From CAZZEX01 sp964653285 (GTDB lineage Bacteria; Chloroflexota; Anaerolineae; B4-G1): a stretch of DNA of 8,455 bases. Positions 1 to 6,219 of the stretch are shown one piece after another. Position 1 is the stretch's first letter. Every line of letters begins with the position of its first letter. The notes beneath the pieces are model-generated. The model ran no database searches. It saw only the letters and a list, made by a program, of their open reading frames with translations, and was not told the DNA's origin. Made by a program: the position numbers and the translations under genes. The stretch covers positions 1 through 8,455 of the forward strand of contig CAZZEX010000150.1 in NCBI GenBank assembly GCA_964653285.1. Direction: 5' to 3'.

Positions 1-1322
1 AACTCCTCTTTGTACGGCACCTGTACCGCCTCGCGGAAACGCCCGCCCAGCCGGTCATCCTTTTCATACAGGGTGACGTGGTGGCCCCGTTGGGCAGCGA
101 TGATGGCCGCCTCCATCCCTCCCGGCCCGCCGCCAACCACCATCACCTGGCGCGGTTGTTCGACCGGCGTGATCTGAACCTCAGCCTCGCGCCCGGTGAG
201 CGGGTTGAACATGCACGACGTGCCATGTCCTTTGCGCAGTTCGGTCAGACAGCCCTGATGACAAGCCGCACAGCGCAGAATGGCCACCTCATCGCCGGCC
301 TCTGTCTTGTGTACCCAATCGGGGTCGGCCAGGAAGGGACGCCCCAGCCCGATCCAGTCGGCCTGCCCCAGGCCCAACGCTTCGCGGGCCACGTCGGGGG
401 TGCGGATGCGCCCGGCCACCGCCACCGGGATGGAAACGCGCTGGCGGATGCGGGCGGACATCGGCAGCAGGTGAGCCTTGGGGGTGCCGAGGGGATAAAG
501 ACAATAGGCCACCGATTCACACATCGTGCCGGAGGTGATGCTGAGAGCGTTCACTCCCATCCCTTCCAGAACAGGAGCAAGCGTCTCTGCGTCCTCGATG
601 GTCAGGCCACCCTCTGCGTAGTCCTGCGCGTTCATGCGCACGACGATAGGGAAGTCATCTCCCACGGCCTCTCGCACGGCGGCGATGGCCTCGCGCCCGA
701 AGCGCAGCCGGTTCTCGAACGAGCCACCGTACTCGTCGTCGCGGTGGTTGGTGTGGGGGGAGAGAAACTGGTGGATCAGGTAGCCGTGGCTGAAGGGCAC
801 CTCAACGGCGTCGAACCTCGCTTCGCGTACGCGGCGGGCGGCCTCGGCAAAGTAGTGGACATAGGTGGGAATCTCCTCCAGGGTCAACGAGCGGGGAACG
901 ACCTTATTGGCTGGGCAGAACACATCTGAGGCGGAGACGCGCTCCCCCTCCGGCACCAACTTGGGGTTGACGGCTCGCCCGGCGTGGTTGATGTGCGCCA
1001 TGATAAGCCCGCTGGCGGCGTGAACGGCGTCGGTGAGGCGGCGCAGGCCGCCCAGCAGGCGATCCTCGTGGACGCCCAACTGGGTGGAAAGTTCCCGCCC
1101 GTTGGGGTGGATGTAGAGCGGCTCGGTGGTGATGAGGCCCACCTCACCCTCCGCCCGTCGCACGTAGAAGGCGATGTGGCGCTCCGTCACCTCGCCCTGT
1201 GGGGTGCCATAGCCCAGTTTGATAGTCGTCATCAGCACGCGGTTGGGCAACTTCAGGCTCGCTATAGTCAGCGGTTGAAACAAGAGTTCCGTGTTTATCT
1301 CTCTGGCAGCATGCTCAGTCAT
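1..1322 (-). CDS. Old Yellow Enzyme family oxidoreductase (2,4-dienoyl-CoA reductase / NADH:flavin oxidoreductase type), C-terminus cut by window edge
   Basis: About 440 codons are visible and the reading frame is open to the left edge, so the C-terminus is missing. The N-terminal part is an FMN-binding TIM barrel: it opens with LLFQPLTIASLKLPNRV, and mid-protein has HGYLIHQFLSP followed by DDEYGGSFENRLRFG, which is diagnostic of this family. Near residues 349-370 a cluster CAACHQGC plus a further Cys about 12 residues on matches the [4Fe-4S] site of 2,4-dienoyl-CoA reductase and trimethylamine dehydrogenase. The start of an FAD/NAD-binding domain follows (VMVVGGGPGGMEAA). Such enzymes pass electrons from NAD(P)H through FAD and the cluster to FMN and reduce activated double bonds or demethylate amines; the substrate cannot be read here. 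The ATG at 1322 is chosen because GGAGG lies just upstream. It is the last gene of the minus-strand series visible here. Confidence 0.92.
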   Translation of the reverse strand, partial: MTEHAAREINTELLFQPLTIASLKLPNRVLMTTIKLGYGTPQGEVTERHIAFYVRRAEGEVGLITTEPLYIHPNGRELSTQLGVHEDRLLGGLRRLTDAVHAASGLIMAHINHAGRAVNPKLVPEGERVSASDVFCPANKVVPRSLTLEEIPTYVHYFAEAARRVREARFDAVEVPFSHGYLIHQFLSPHTNHRDDEYGGSFENRLRFGREAIAAVREAVGDDFPIVVRMNAQDYAEGGLTIEDAETLAPVLEGMGVNALSITSGTMCESVAYCLYPLGTPKAHLLPMSARIRQRVSIPVAVAGRIRTPDVAREALGLGQADWIGLGRPFLADPDWVHKTEAGDEVAILRCAACHQGCLTELRKGHGTSCMFNPLTGREAEVQITPVEQPRQVMVVGGGPGGMEAAIIAAQRGHHVTLYEKDDRLGGRFREAVQVPYKEE

Positions 1323-1377
1323 CTCTTATCCTCCACGGGTAATGCGCAAAGAATGGAAGTGGGAGATTATCCGTGCA

Positions 1378-1929
1378 CTATTTCTTCAGGGGATAGTTCT
1401 TCTCACCAGCACGTACCGGCACTGTAAGCCAATTCTCCTGAGGTACGAAGGGACATGTGTAGTTCTCGCTATATACACACCAGGGATTGTACGCCCTATT
1501 GAGGTCAATAATCCATTTCCCGTCGGCGGTGCGATTCCTCGCAACGTTGAGGTCGAGATACCGCCCCGCACCGTACGTTTCCTGGCCAGACGTTGCATCC
1601 CTGAAGGGAATGAACAGTTGCTCCTCTTCGGAATCGCTCCTGTAAGCCTGGAGCACACACTCCTCGCCGCCGATCCTGAATCGGAATTCGCCCCATTGGA
1701 TAAAGTCCCGCTCCTCGCCCTTTGTGTATGCCATCCTCACCATCTTCTTTTCCTGATGCTCGTGAAGCTCAATCTCGAATCTGCAGTCCGGGTCGGGAGG
1801 GTAATAGTCAAGCCCCCTAAGCTCAGCGCGATCTGCGGGGGGTATCGGCGATTGCTGGTGCCCCGCAAAGAACCCTTCCTTCTCCCTACGTTCTCTCTCG
1901 AGCTGCGCTTTCCACACATCGATTTCCAT
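1378..1929 (-). CDS. DUF1684 family protein
   Basis: A 183-residue protein without signal peptide or membrane segment. The C-terminal half carries the pattern I associate with DUF1684 (PF07920): FIPFRDATSGQETYGAGRYLDL, then IIDLNRAYNPWC, then CPFVPQENWLTVPVRAGEK. The N-terminus (first ~25 residues) is charged and probably helical, and includes WKAQLERERREKEGFF, also typical of the family. The biochemical function of the family is unknown to me. A strong AAGGAGG lies about 11 bases before the ATG. The gene stands between a small ferredoxin gene (87-bp gap) and the flavoenzyme gene (55-bp gap). By eye its base composition is more AT-rich than the flanking redox genes, which may mean a separate origin. 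Confidence 0.85.
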   Translation of the reverse strand: MEIDVWKAQLERERREKEGFFAGHQQSPIPPADRAELRGLDYYPPDPDCRFEIELHEHQEKKMVRMAYTKGEERDFIQWGEFRFRIGGEECVLQAYRSDSEEEQLFIPFRDATSGQETYGAGRYLDLNVARNRTADGKWIIDLNRAYNPWCVYSENYTCPFVPQENWLTVPVRAGEKNYPLKK

Positions 1930-2016
1930 AGCAACTTGGCCTCCTTGCCTATGGTACGAAGCATCGTTTTATCTTCAACCAGATCTGAGACATTCGGTCG
2001 TTACATCCGCGCTGCT

Positions 2017-2223
2017 TTACATCACTCGGATTGCCTTTAAGGGGCAGGCCTGAGCACATATACCGCAGCCGATACACATAGCTGGGTTAAGATCGGGCAT
2101 CTCACGAGGAGTTTCCTGGCTGAGAACCCTGTTGGGACATGCAGACGCGGCAAGACAGGTGCCCTTGTCGCACCTCTCAGGTTGGCATCTCCTATAATCC
2201 ACCATGGCTCTCGGCTTTGACAT
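2017..2223 (-). CDS. Small dicluster [4Fe-4S] ferredoxin-like protein
   Basis: A 68-residue protein with eight Cys in two groups. The second group (C50, C53, C56, C60-P) is the classical CxxCxxCxxxCP bacterial ferredoxin motif. The first group (C13, C18, C23, C29-P) has wider spacing, C-x4-C-x4-C-x5-CP, reminiscent of the N-terminal Fe-S region of ABCE1/RLI-like proteins. It is likely a soluble electron carrier. The ATG at 2223 follows AGGGAG at suitable spacing. Its start overlaps a 29-codon ORF in another frame, which itself overlaps the methyltransferase stop, so translation is probably coupled to the upstream genes. Its redox partner is not evident from sequence; the methyltransferase and the Cys/Sec protein are adjacent. 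Confidence 0.85.
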   Translation of the reverse strand: MSKPRAMVDYRRCQPERCDKGTCLAASACPNRVLSQETPREMPDLNPAMCIGCGICAQACPLKAIRVM

Positions 2224-2281
2224 TGTCTCCCTTTGCTTCCTCTCTTGTCTTCTCCAGTTCCTCGATCTGCTCGCTGCTCAT
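2192..2281 (-). CDS. Candidate 29-residue peptide overlapping methyltransferase stop and ferredoxin start
   Basis: The ATG at 2281 overlaps the methyltransferase TGA in an ATGA arrangement, a classic translational coupling junction. The 29-codon frame ends with TAG at 2192-2194, inside the ferredoxin gene and one frame away from it. The peptide is rich in Glu and Lys (SSEQIEELEKTREEAKGD) and could form a short helix. It may be a real micro-peptide, or simply a coupling leader that brings ribosomes to the ferredoxin start 58 bases downstream. No family is recognised, and codon evidence is too short to decide. Confidence 0.3.
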   Translation of the reverse strand: MSSEQIEELEKTREEAKGDNVKAESHGGL

Positions 2282-2937
2282 CCCTCACCCCCTACCTCCA
2301 ACTTCTCCGCCCCCAGCAACCGCACGTAGTCCCGCAGAAATAGATGCGTCACGAAGCTGCCGAATCCATGGCGGGCCAGCATCCCCCTCAAGTCCAGGGA
2401 CAGGAACTCACTGGCCAAATCACACTCAAAGTGTCGGAAGGCCCAGCGGAAGGGAAGCCACTGACGATCCAGGTCGAACTCGTTGTAGTCGAGGATCCAG
2501 AACATACCGCCCGGCTTCAGGGCCCGATGGACATTGGCGATCACCCGCTCCTTGTCCTCGTCCTCAAAGCCGTGTAAAGTGAAGGAGATGAAAGCCTTAT
2601 CGAACTCTTCGTGGAAGGGAAGCGGTTCTTCGATGCGTCGCTTCAGGAAGGTCACCTGGGGATAGGGTTGGCATCGCTGCCGAGCCTGCTGGAGCATCTC
2701 CTGCCCAATGTCAACCCCGACGACCCGTCCGGTGTCCCCCAGGGACTTCATCATCGTGCAGATGTTGCGCCCGGTTCCCGATCCCAGGTCCAAGATGGCG
2801 TCCCCCTGGCGGATATCCATCCGCCCGATGGCTTCTTCGATGAAGGCCTGATAACGCCCTAGCAGGAGCAGGTTCATCATCAGGTCGTAGTGACGTGCTC
2901 CCCACCCTCTGACCTCGACATGGCTTCGCTGCGACAT
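2278..2937 (-). CDS. Class I SAM-dependent methyltransferase (UbiE/Methyltransf_11 type)
   Basis: A 219-residue protein with the Rossmann-like class I fold. Motif I is ILDLGSGTGRN (residues ~48-58), the acidic residue for the SAM ribose is in VVGVDIGQEM (D76), and a post-motif region has RALKPGGMFWILDYNEF. The N-terminal HYDLMMNLLLLGRYQAFIEE resembles UbiE-like and arsenite- or small-molecule methyltransferases, but the Cys pattern of ArsM is not present, and the substrate is unknown. The start is set by GAGGAGGT upstream of ATG 2937. It lies 83 bases downstream of the C_GCAxxG_C_C gene. A methyltransferase next to such a redox protein suggests a shared pathway (inference). Confidence 0.9.
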   Translation of the reverse strand: MSQRSHVEVRGWGARHYDLMMNLLLLGRYQAFIEEAIGRMDIRQGDAILDLGSGTGRNICTMMKSLGDTGRVVGVDIGQEMLQQARQRCQPYPQVTFLKRRIEEPLPFHEEFDKAFISFTLHGFEDEDKERVIANVHRALKPGGMFWILDYNEFDLDRQWLPFRWAFRHFECDLASEFLSLDLRGMLARHGFGSFVTHLFLRDYVRLLGAEKLEVGGEG

Positions 2938-3020
2938 AGGACCTCCTCAAGAGATGCTCAGCGGTGAATCGTGTCCCGCACAACCCCGCAGGCAGGCAAG
3001 ATAGCCAGTTGCACCCATCA

Positions 3021-3467
3021 CTAAACCCCTCGTTCGGCCTCCGCGAGCAACTCCAAGAGAATCGTCGCCGCTCGCTCGACCAACAGCGCGCAGGAACCCA
3101 ATCCACCTGGCGCGTGGACTATCTTGTACACCTGGGCACACTGAGTGGCACCCAGTTCAGCCAGGAAGCGCTCCCTGTAGCGAGTGGCGAGAGCGAGGGC
3201 CGGCAGATCGTCCTCGTCCAGACTCTCCCGGCCAAGCAGCCCGCCAATGACCAGCACCCCGCCGCTCAGCGCCCCGCACATCTCCTGTTGGGTATCACCC
3301 ACGCCGCCCGCGAAGCCGGTCGCCATCCGCGCGCATCGCGGCTCCAGATCGCCCAACACATGCTCACCCACGGTGAGCAGCATGGCCTCCGCTCAGTGGT
3401 AGCCCTGCCGAACCAAGTCGCCGGCCCGCGCAGCCACATCGTCCCACGCAGATACGTCGCTAACCAC
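3021..3467 (-). CDS. C_GCAxxG_C_C family redox protein, probable selenoprotein with in-frame UGA (Sec25)
   Basis: Reading from GTG 3467 gives 148 residues if the TGA at 3393-3395 is decoded, close to the ~140 typical of this family (TIGR01909/PF09719). The family has a conserved Cys in a GYxC-type motif near the N-terminus, then CGAxxG, then two more Cys. Here these are Q-G-Y-H-[UGA]-A-E-A (codon 25), CGALSG (64-69), C110 and C126. All later Cys are present and UGA sits exactly where the first Cys belongs. A hairpin begins 13 bases after the UGA. The GTG start overlaps the upstream gene's stop (GTGGTTAG) and has AAGGA upstream. Without recoding, only the fragment from ATG 3383 (120 residues) would be predicted, lacking the N-terminal helix and first redox residue. 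Alternative: a TGC/TGT to TGA nonsense mutation or assembly error. The family is thought to be redox-active, and the exact reaction is unknown. Confidence 0.8.
3361..3395 (-). promoter_or_regulatory. Candidate bacterial SECIS element (UGA plus hairpin)
   Basis: Directly after the in-frame UGA (3395-3393), 13 bases lead into a perfect 8-bp stem: TGCTCACC paired with GGTGAGCA, closing a GUG triloop (all minus strand; stem 3379-3372 and 3368-3361). The loop begins 22 bases after the UGA and its first base is G. From memory, bacterial SECIS elements have a short hairpin inside the coding region, an apical loop about 16-37 bases after the UGA, and a G among the first loop bases; this hairpin fits. 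With a bulged C the stem can extend by about four more pairs, two of them wobbles. Binding by SelB is inferred. Confidence 0.65.
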
Positions 3468-3795
3468 CGAGTTCCTTGCTTCCACCGGCGTACCAGTTGT
3501 CAACGACCTGCCGCAGCGTGTTTACCGTCAGATGGGCACAGTGAACCTTCGCTTCGGGCAGGCCATCCAGTGCAGCGATCACATCCTCCAGCCTGATCTT
3601 GCCGACCTCTCCCAGCAGTAGCCCTCGCACTGTTTTGGTTAGCACACTTGCACAGGCTATCGCCGACTCGCGGCCGTCGGTCGTGAAAGTGGCCTCTTCG
3701 ATCTTATCCCCGTCCAGCCGCAGATAGATTTCCATTGTGTCGCCGCAAGAGCCGTAGATGATCCCATGCGTGTCTGGCTCAGACATCGGGCCCAT
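3460..3795 (-). CDS. IscU/NifU-N-like Fe-S scaffold paralogue, degenerate (N-terminus cut by amber codon, one ligand Cys lost)
   Basis: The open frame from ATG 3795 gives 111 residues matching the IscU/NifU N-terminal scaffold fold (PF01592). It is clearly a paralogue of the protein at 5726-6190: both share MSEPD, CGDTMEIYLRLDG and a HCA-VNTLR C-terminus. Ligand residues C17 (in GSCGD, with D19) and C86 (HC) are kept, but the middle ligand (DGCGSS in the sister) is DGRESA here; CGC for Arg is one base from TGC. The natural start is probably GTG 3879, behind AGGAGGT; that frame carries TAG at codon 12 before reaching this ATG. No good ribosome site precedes ATG 3795. It could be a pseudogene, a scaffold-like protein with altered function, or be made by reinitiation. 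Its stop overlaps the start of the C_GCAxxG_C_C gene. Confidence 0.7.
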   Translation of the reverse strand: MGPMSEPDTHGIIYGSCGDTMEIYLRLDGDKIEEATFTTDGRESAIACASVLTKTVRGLLLGEVGKIRLEDVIAALDGLPEAKVHCAHLTVNTLRQVVDNWYAGGSKELGG

Positions 3796-3879
3796 ATTGC
3801 TGGGATTAGATGACTCTTCAAAGACCTTGGCCGAGTAGCGTGCCTATTTCTGTTCGACCGCCTCTGTATAATCTTTCAC
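3796..3879 (-). other. Upstream in-frame segment of the scaffold paralogue: GTG start, 11 codons, TAG, then conserved sequence
   Basis: Minus-strand AGGAGGT (3889-3883) sits three bases before GTG 3879. The frame reads VKDYTEAVEQK, TAG (3846-3844), then ARYSAKVFEESSNPSN running into the 3795 ATG. The sister protein has IEQERTLYSDKVLEEAHNPRN at the same place, so coding homology extends across the TAG. The amber therefore lies inside the ancestral gene and not in a true intergenic region. Confidence 0.75.
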
Positions 3880-3902
3880 GTGACCTCCTGGATAAACCAA
3901 TC

Positions 3903-4313
3903 CTACAACGGATGTTCCGGTTCCTCCCGGCGCTCACCCAGCATCTCCTGGATCGTGTCAACGAGCTGGTCCGGTTCAATCGGCTTGTCCAGGAACACGT
4001 CTACCGGCAGGTAATGCTCATCGGGAGCGAAACGGTAGGGCACTTTTTTGGTGCCGTGTATGCTGGTAAGCATAAAAATGGGTAGATCTATCAGCTTGTG
4101 CTTCTCCCTGATCTCGCGGGCGACGTCGAATCCCTCGTAGCCTGTCGGCAGCATGATATCCAGGATCACCAGGTCTGGTTCGGTGCTTAGAACCTTGTCG
4201 ATTCCTTCCTCGGCTGTCGTCGCCGCTTCCATCTCAAAGTCATGGGCTTCGAGCACCATCCGTACAGCAAGGAGGAAATCAGGGTCATCGTCTATGACAA
4301 GTATCTTCGGCAT
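3903..4313 (-). CDS. Stand-alone response regulator receiver protein (CheY-like)
   Basis: A 136-residue single receiver domain with no output domain. Visible features are ILVIDDDPDF (acidic pocket D8-D10), the likely phosphoacceptor D52 in VILDIMLP, the switch residue T83/S84 in FMLTSI, and the conserved Lys K110 in FLDKPIEP. The insertion after T83 (HGTKKVPYRFAPDEHYLPVD) is longer than in CheY and is common in receiver proteins of this subgroup. No histidine kinase is in the window. It follows the flavoprotein gene immediately: the Shine-Dalgarno GGAGG lies inside the last codons and stop of that gene, so the two are coupled. It probably acts through protein-protein contact; the target is unknown. 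Confidence 0.92.
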   Translation of the reverse strand: MPKILVIDDDPDFLLAVRMVLEAHDFEMEAATTAEEGIDKVLSTEPDLVILDIMLPTGYEGFDVAREIREKHKLIDLPIFMLTSIHGTKKVPYRFAPDEHYLPVDVFLDKPIEPDQLVDTIQEMLGERREEPEHPL

Positions 4314-4315
4314 GA

Positions 4316-5665
4316 CTAACCTCCACGCTCACGCATCTGTTGTATGGCCATCTCTGCGGCGTTCACCATGTGGTAGGCGATAGGTGAGGCGGTCAGCGCA
4401 GGATGGGTGCCTGTCTGGAACATGGCAATGTCCTCCGCGGTCATGCGGTTCTGCACACAGGCAGAGATAGCATTGATGATCTCGCCTGCCGCCGGGCCGC
4501 CCATGACCTGCCCGCCCAGGATTACGCCGGAGTTTCGCTCGAACACCAGCTTGACCCTGGTGTTCGCCGCGCCGGGCATAAGGCCAGGATGGCGGTTGGG
4601 GCCTGCGATGGTTGCGGCGACCGCGTCGTAGCCGCGCTCCCTGGCCATTCCCTCGGTCAACCCGGCGGTGGCTAGCGCAGTATCCCCCACGGCCGTGGAC
4701 CAGACGCCCACCGTGCCGATGTTTTCACGCCTGATGCCGAAGAGATTCGCGCCAGCGATGCGCGCCTCCAACGTAGCGATGGATGCCAACTTCAGCGGCG
4801 AGGGCCTGCCGCCAAAGAACGAGATCTTCTCGGCGCAGTCTCCGCAGGCGTAGATGTTCTCGTCAGACGTCTGCATCGTCCGATCCACCGCGATGCTGCC
4901 CGTCAAGCCGATGCGCAGTCCCGCCCTCTGCGCCAGATCCACATTGGCCACGGCCCCGATGCCCAGGATCACGACGTCAGCCTTGATCTCGCCGCCGTCG
5001 GACAGAACGACCTTCTCGACCTTTCCGTCGCCGGCGATCTTCTCCACCTTAGAGGAAGTGCGGATGTTGATCCCTCGGTCCTCCAACACCCGCTCCATCT
5101 CGATGCAGAACTCTTCATCGTAAGCCAGCGCGAGGCAGTGTGGCAATATCTCGACGATGGTGACGGTCTTGTCACCCACCTTATTGATCTCGTCGCCCAG
5201 CTCGATGCCGATGAACCCGCCGCCGATGACGACCACGTCCTTGACGGTTTCAAGCCGCTGCTGGAGCCCGCTGAGATATTCAACGTCCTTGACGACCGCG
5301 TAAACGCCATCCAGGTCGAACCCCGGTATCGGCGGCATGGCAGGCCTCGAGCCTGTGGCGATGATCAGCCGCTCGTAGCCCACGTCACCCTCGGTAGTGT
5401 GAAGGATTTTCCTTTCTCGGTCTATGTCCGTGGCTTCTGCGAGAAGTAACTTGATGTTGTTCTTCTCGAGCACTGCGTCGCCGACTAGATCCTTCTGCGG
5501 ACTCCCTACAGTGCCGAAGATGTAAGGAATACCGCACGGTATCAGAACCTGCTTCTCCCTACGCACCAGGAGAATCTCCTTGTCGGGATAGTGACGCCGT
5601 GCCGTAATCCCGGCGGTCAAACCAGCGGCACTCCCGCCTACAACGATTATGTCAGCCTTTTCCAT
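4316..5665 (-). CDS. FAD-dependent pyridine-nucleotide-disulfide oxidoreductase (CoA-disulfide reductase / NADH oxidase-like)
   Basis: A 449-residue flavoprotein. The FAD-binding motif is IIVVGGSAAGLTAG (residues 6-19). A single redox Cys lies in LIPCGIPY (C44), the position of the active Cys in CoA-disulfide reductase, NADH oxidase and NADH peroxidase. The NAD(P)H-binding motif is VVVIGGGFIGIELG (~146-160), the second FAD contact is NIYACGDCAE, and the C-terminal dimerisation domain contains HPALTASPI. There is no rhodanese domain, so this is the short form. Likely reactions are NAD(P)H-dependent reduction of disulfides or polysulfide, or of O2; sequence alone cannot decide. The frame is open to an ATG at 5725, but ATG 5665 is preferred because AAAGGAG lies 7 bases before it and the FAD motif follows at once. 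Confidence 0.93.
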   Translation of the reverse strand: MEKADIIVVGGSAAGLTAGITARRHYPDKEILLVRREKQVLIPCGIPYIFGTVGSPQKDLVGDAVLEKNNIKLLLAEATDIDRERKILHTTEGDVGYERLIIATGSRPAMPPIPGFDLDGVYAVVKDVEYLSGLQQRLETVKDVVVIGGGFIGIELGDEINKVGDKTVTIVEILPHCLALAYDEEFCIEMERVLEDRGINIRTSSKVEKIAGDGKVEKVVLSDGGEIKADVVILGIGAVANVDLAQRAGLRIGLTGSIAVDRTMQTSDENIYACGDCAEKISFFGGRPSPLKLASIATLEARIAGANLFGIRRENIGTVGVWSTAVGDTALATAGLTEGMARERGYDAVAATIAGPNRHPGLMPGAANTRVKLVFERNSGVILGGQVMGGPAAGEIINAISACVQNRMTAEDIAMFQTGTHPALTASPIAYHMVNAAEMAIQQMRERGG

Positions 5666-5725
5666 TGTTTGCTCCTTTCTGTGATCTGACTTAGACTCAA
5701 CGTACACAACGTATGTCTCTCGCAC

Positions 5726-6190
5726 CTAATTATGGAACATGCTTTCCACGTCACGGCAGGGCCGATTGGCAATCGCCTCCCGCAGCGTGTTCACCGCCAG
5801 TTCCGCGCAATGGGTGCTTTCTTCTGGCAAACCGCCCAGGGCAGCGAGCAGGTCTGCCGATGTGATCTGGCCCGCCTCCTCCAGCGACTTCCCCTGCACC
5901 AGGCGAGTGAGCATGCTCCCGCAGGCCACGCTCGACCCGCAACCGTCGGTCATGAAAGTGATCTCTCTGACCCTCTCCCCGTCCAGCCGCAGGTAGATCT
6001 CCATCGTGTCGCCGCACCAGCCGTGCACCGTCCCATAAGCGTCTGGCTCGGACATGTGGCCCAGGTTTCTAGGATTGTGGGCCTCCTCAAGGACTTTGTC
6101 CGAGTAGAGCGTCCGTTCCTGTTCGATGATCTGCCTTTGCAGTTCCGCTACCATGCGGTCGAAGTTGACCGTCTCTCCTCGATCACCCAC
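5726..6190 (-). CDS. IscU/NifU N-terminal-type iron-sulfur cluster assembly scaffold protein
   Basis: A 154-residue protein with the full set of IscU cluster-ligand residues: C59 with D61 (GWCGD), C84 (DGCGSS) and C128 (HC). YSDKVLEEAHNPRNLG (29-44) is the typical scaffold N-terminus, here preceded by an extra ~28-residue charged, helical extension. There is no C-terminal NifU Cys domain. It should assemble Fe-S clusters for transfer to apoproteins; the many Fe-S proteins nearby are plausible clients (inference). The start is GTG 6190 with GAGGAG upstream. No IscS/NifS cysteine desulfurase is in the window, so the sulfur donor is elsewhere. A degraded paralogue lies at 3460-3879, with the flavoprotein and the response regulator between the two copies. 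Confidence 0.92.
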   Translation of the reverse strand: MGDRGETVNFDRMVAELQRQIIEQERTLYSDKVLEEAHNPRNLGHMSEPDAYGTVHGWCGDTMEIYLRLDGERVREITFMTDGCGSSVACGSMLTRLVQGKSLEEAGQITSADLLAALGGLPEESTHCAELAVNTLREAIANRPCRDVESMFHN

Positions 6191-6219
6191 GTGAATCTCC
6201 TCGTGACAGGATGATTAGG

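Noticed and set aside
78..929. Long plus-strand ORF of 283 codons
   Set aside because: It lies antisense to the flavoenzyme gene, whose minus-strand translation shows clear TIM-barrel, Fe-S and FAD motifs. The plus-strand translation has no recognisable domain.
1291..2040. Plus-strand ORF of 249 codons
   Set aside because: It is antisense to the DUF1684 gene, which has conserved family motifs and a strong ribosome site on the minus strand.
2950..3018. Minus-strand micro-ORF beginning MGATGYLACLRGC between the Sec gene and the methyltransferase
   Set aside because: It is only about 23 codons, with a weak ribosome site and no conserved feature, though it contains two Cys. There is insufficient support.
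2964..3596. Plus-strand ORF of 210 codons
   Set aside because: It overlaps the C_GCAxxG_C_C and scaffold genes on the opposite strand and has no domain or plausible ribosome site.
3844..3846. Pyrrolysine at the TAG codon
   Set aside because: The codon aligns with a variable N-terminal surface position (Arg in the sister protein), and nothing in the window suggests Pyl machinery.
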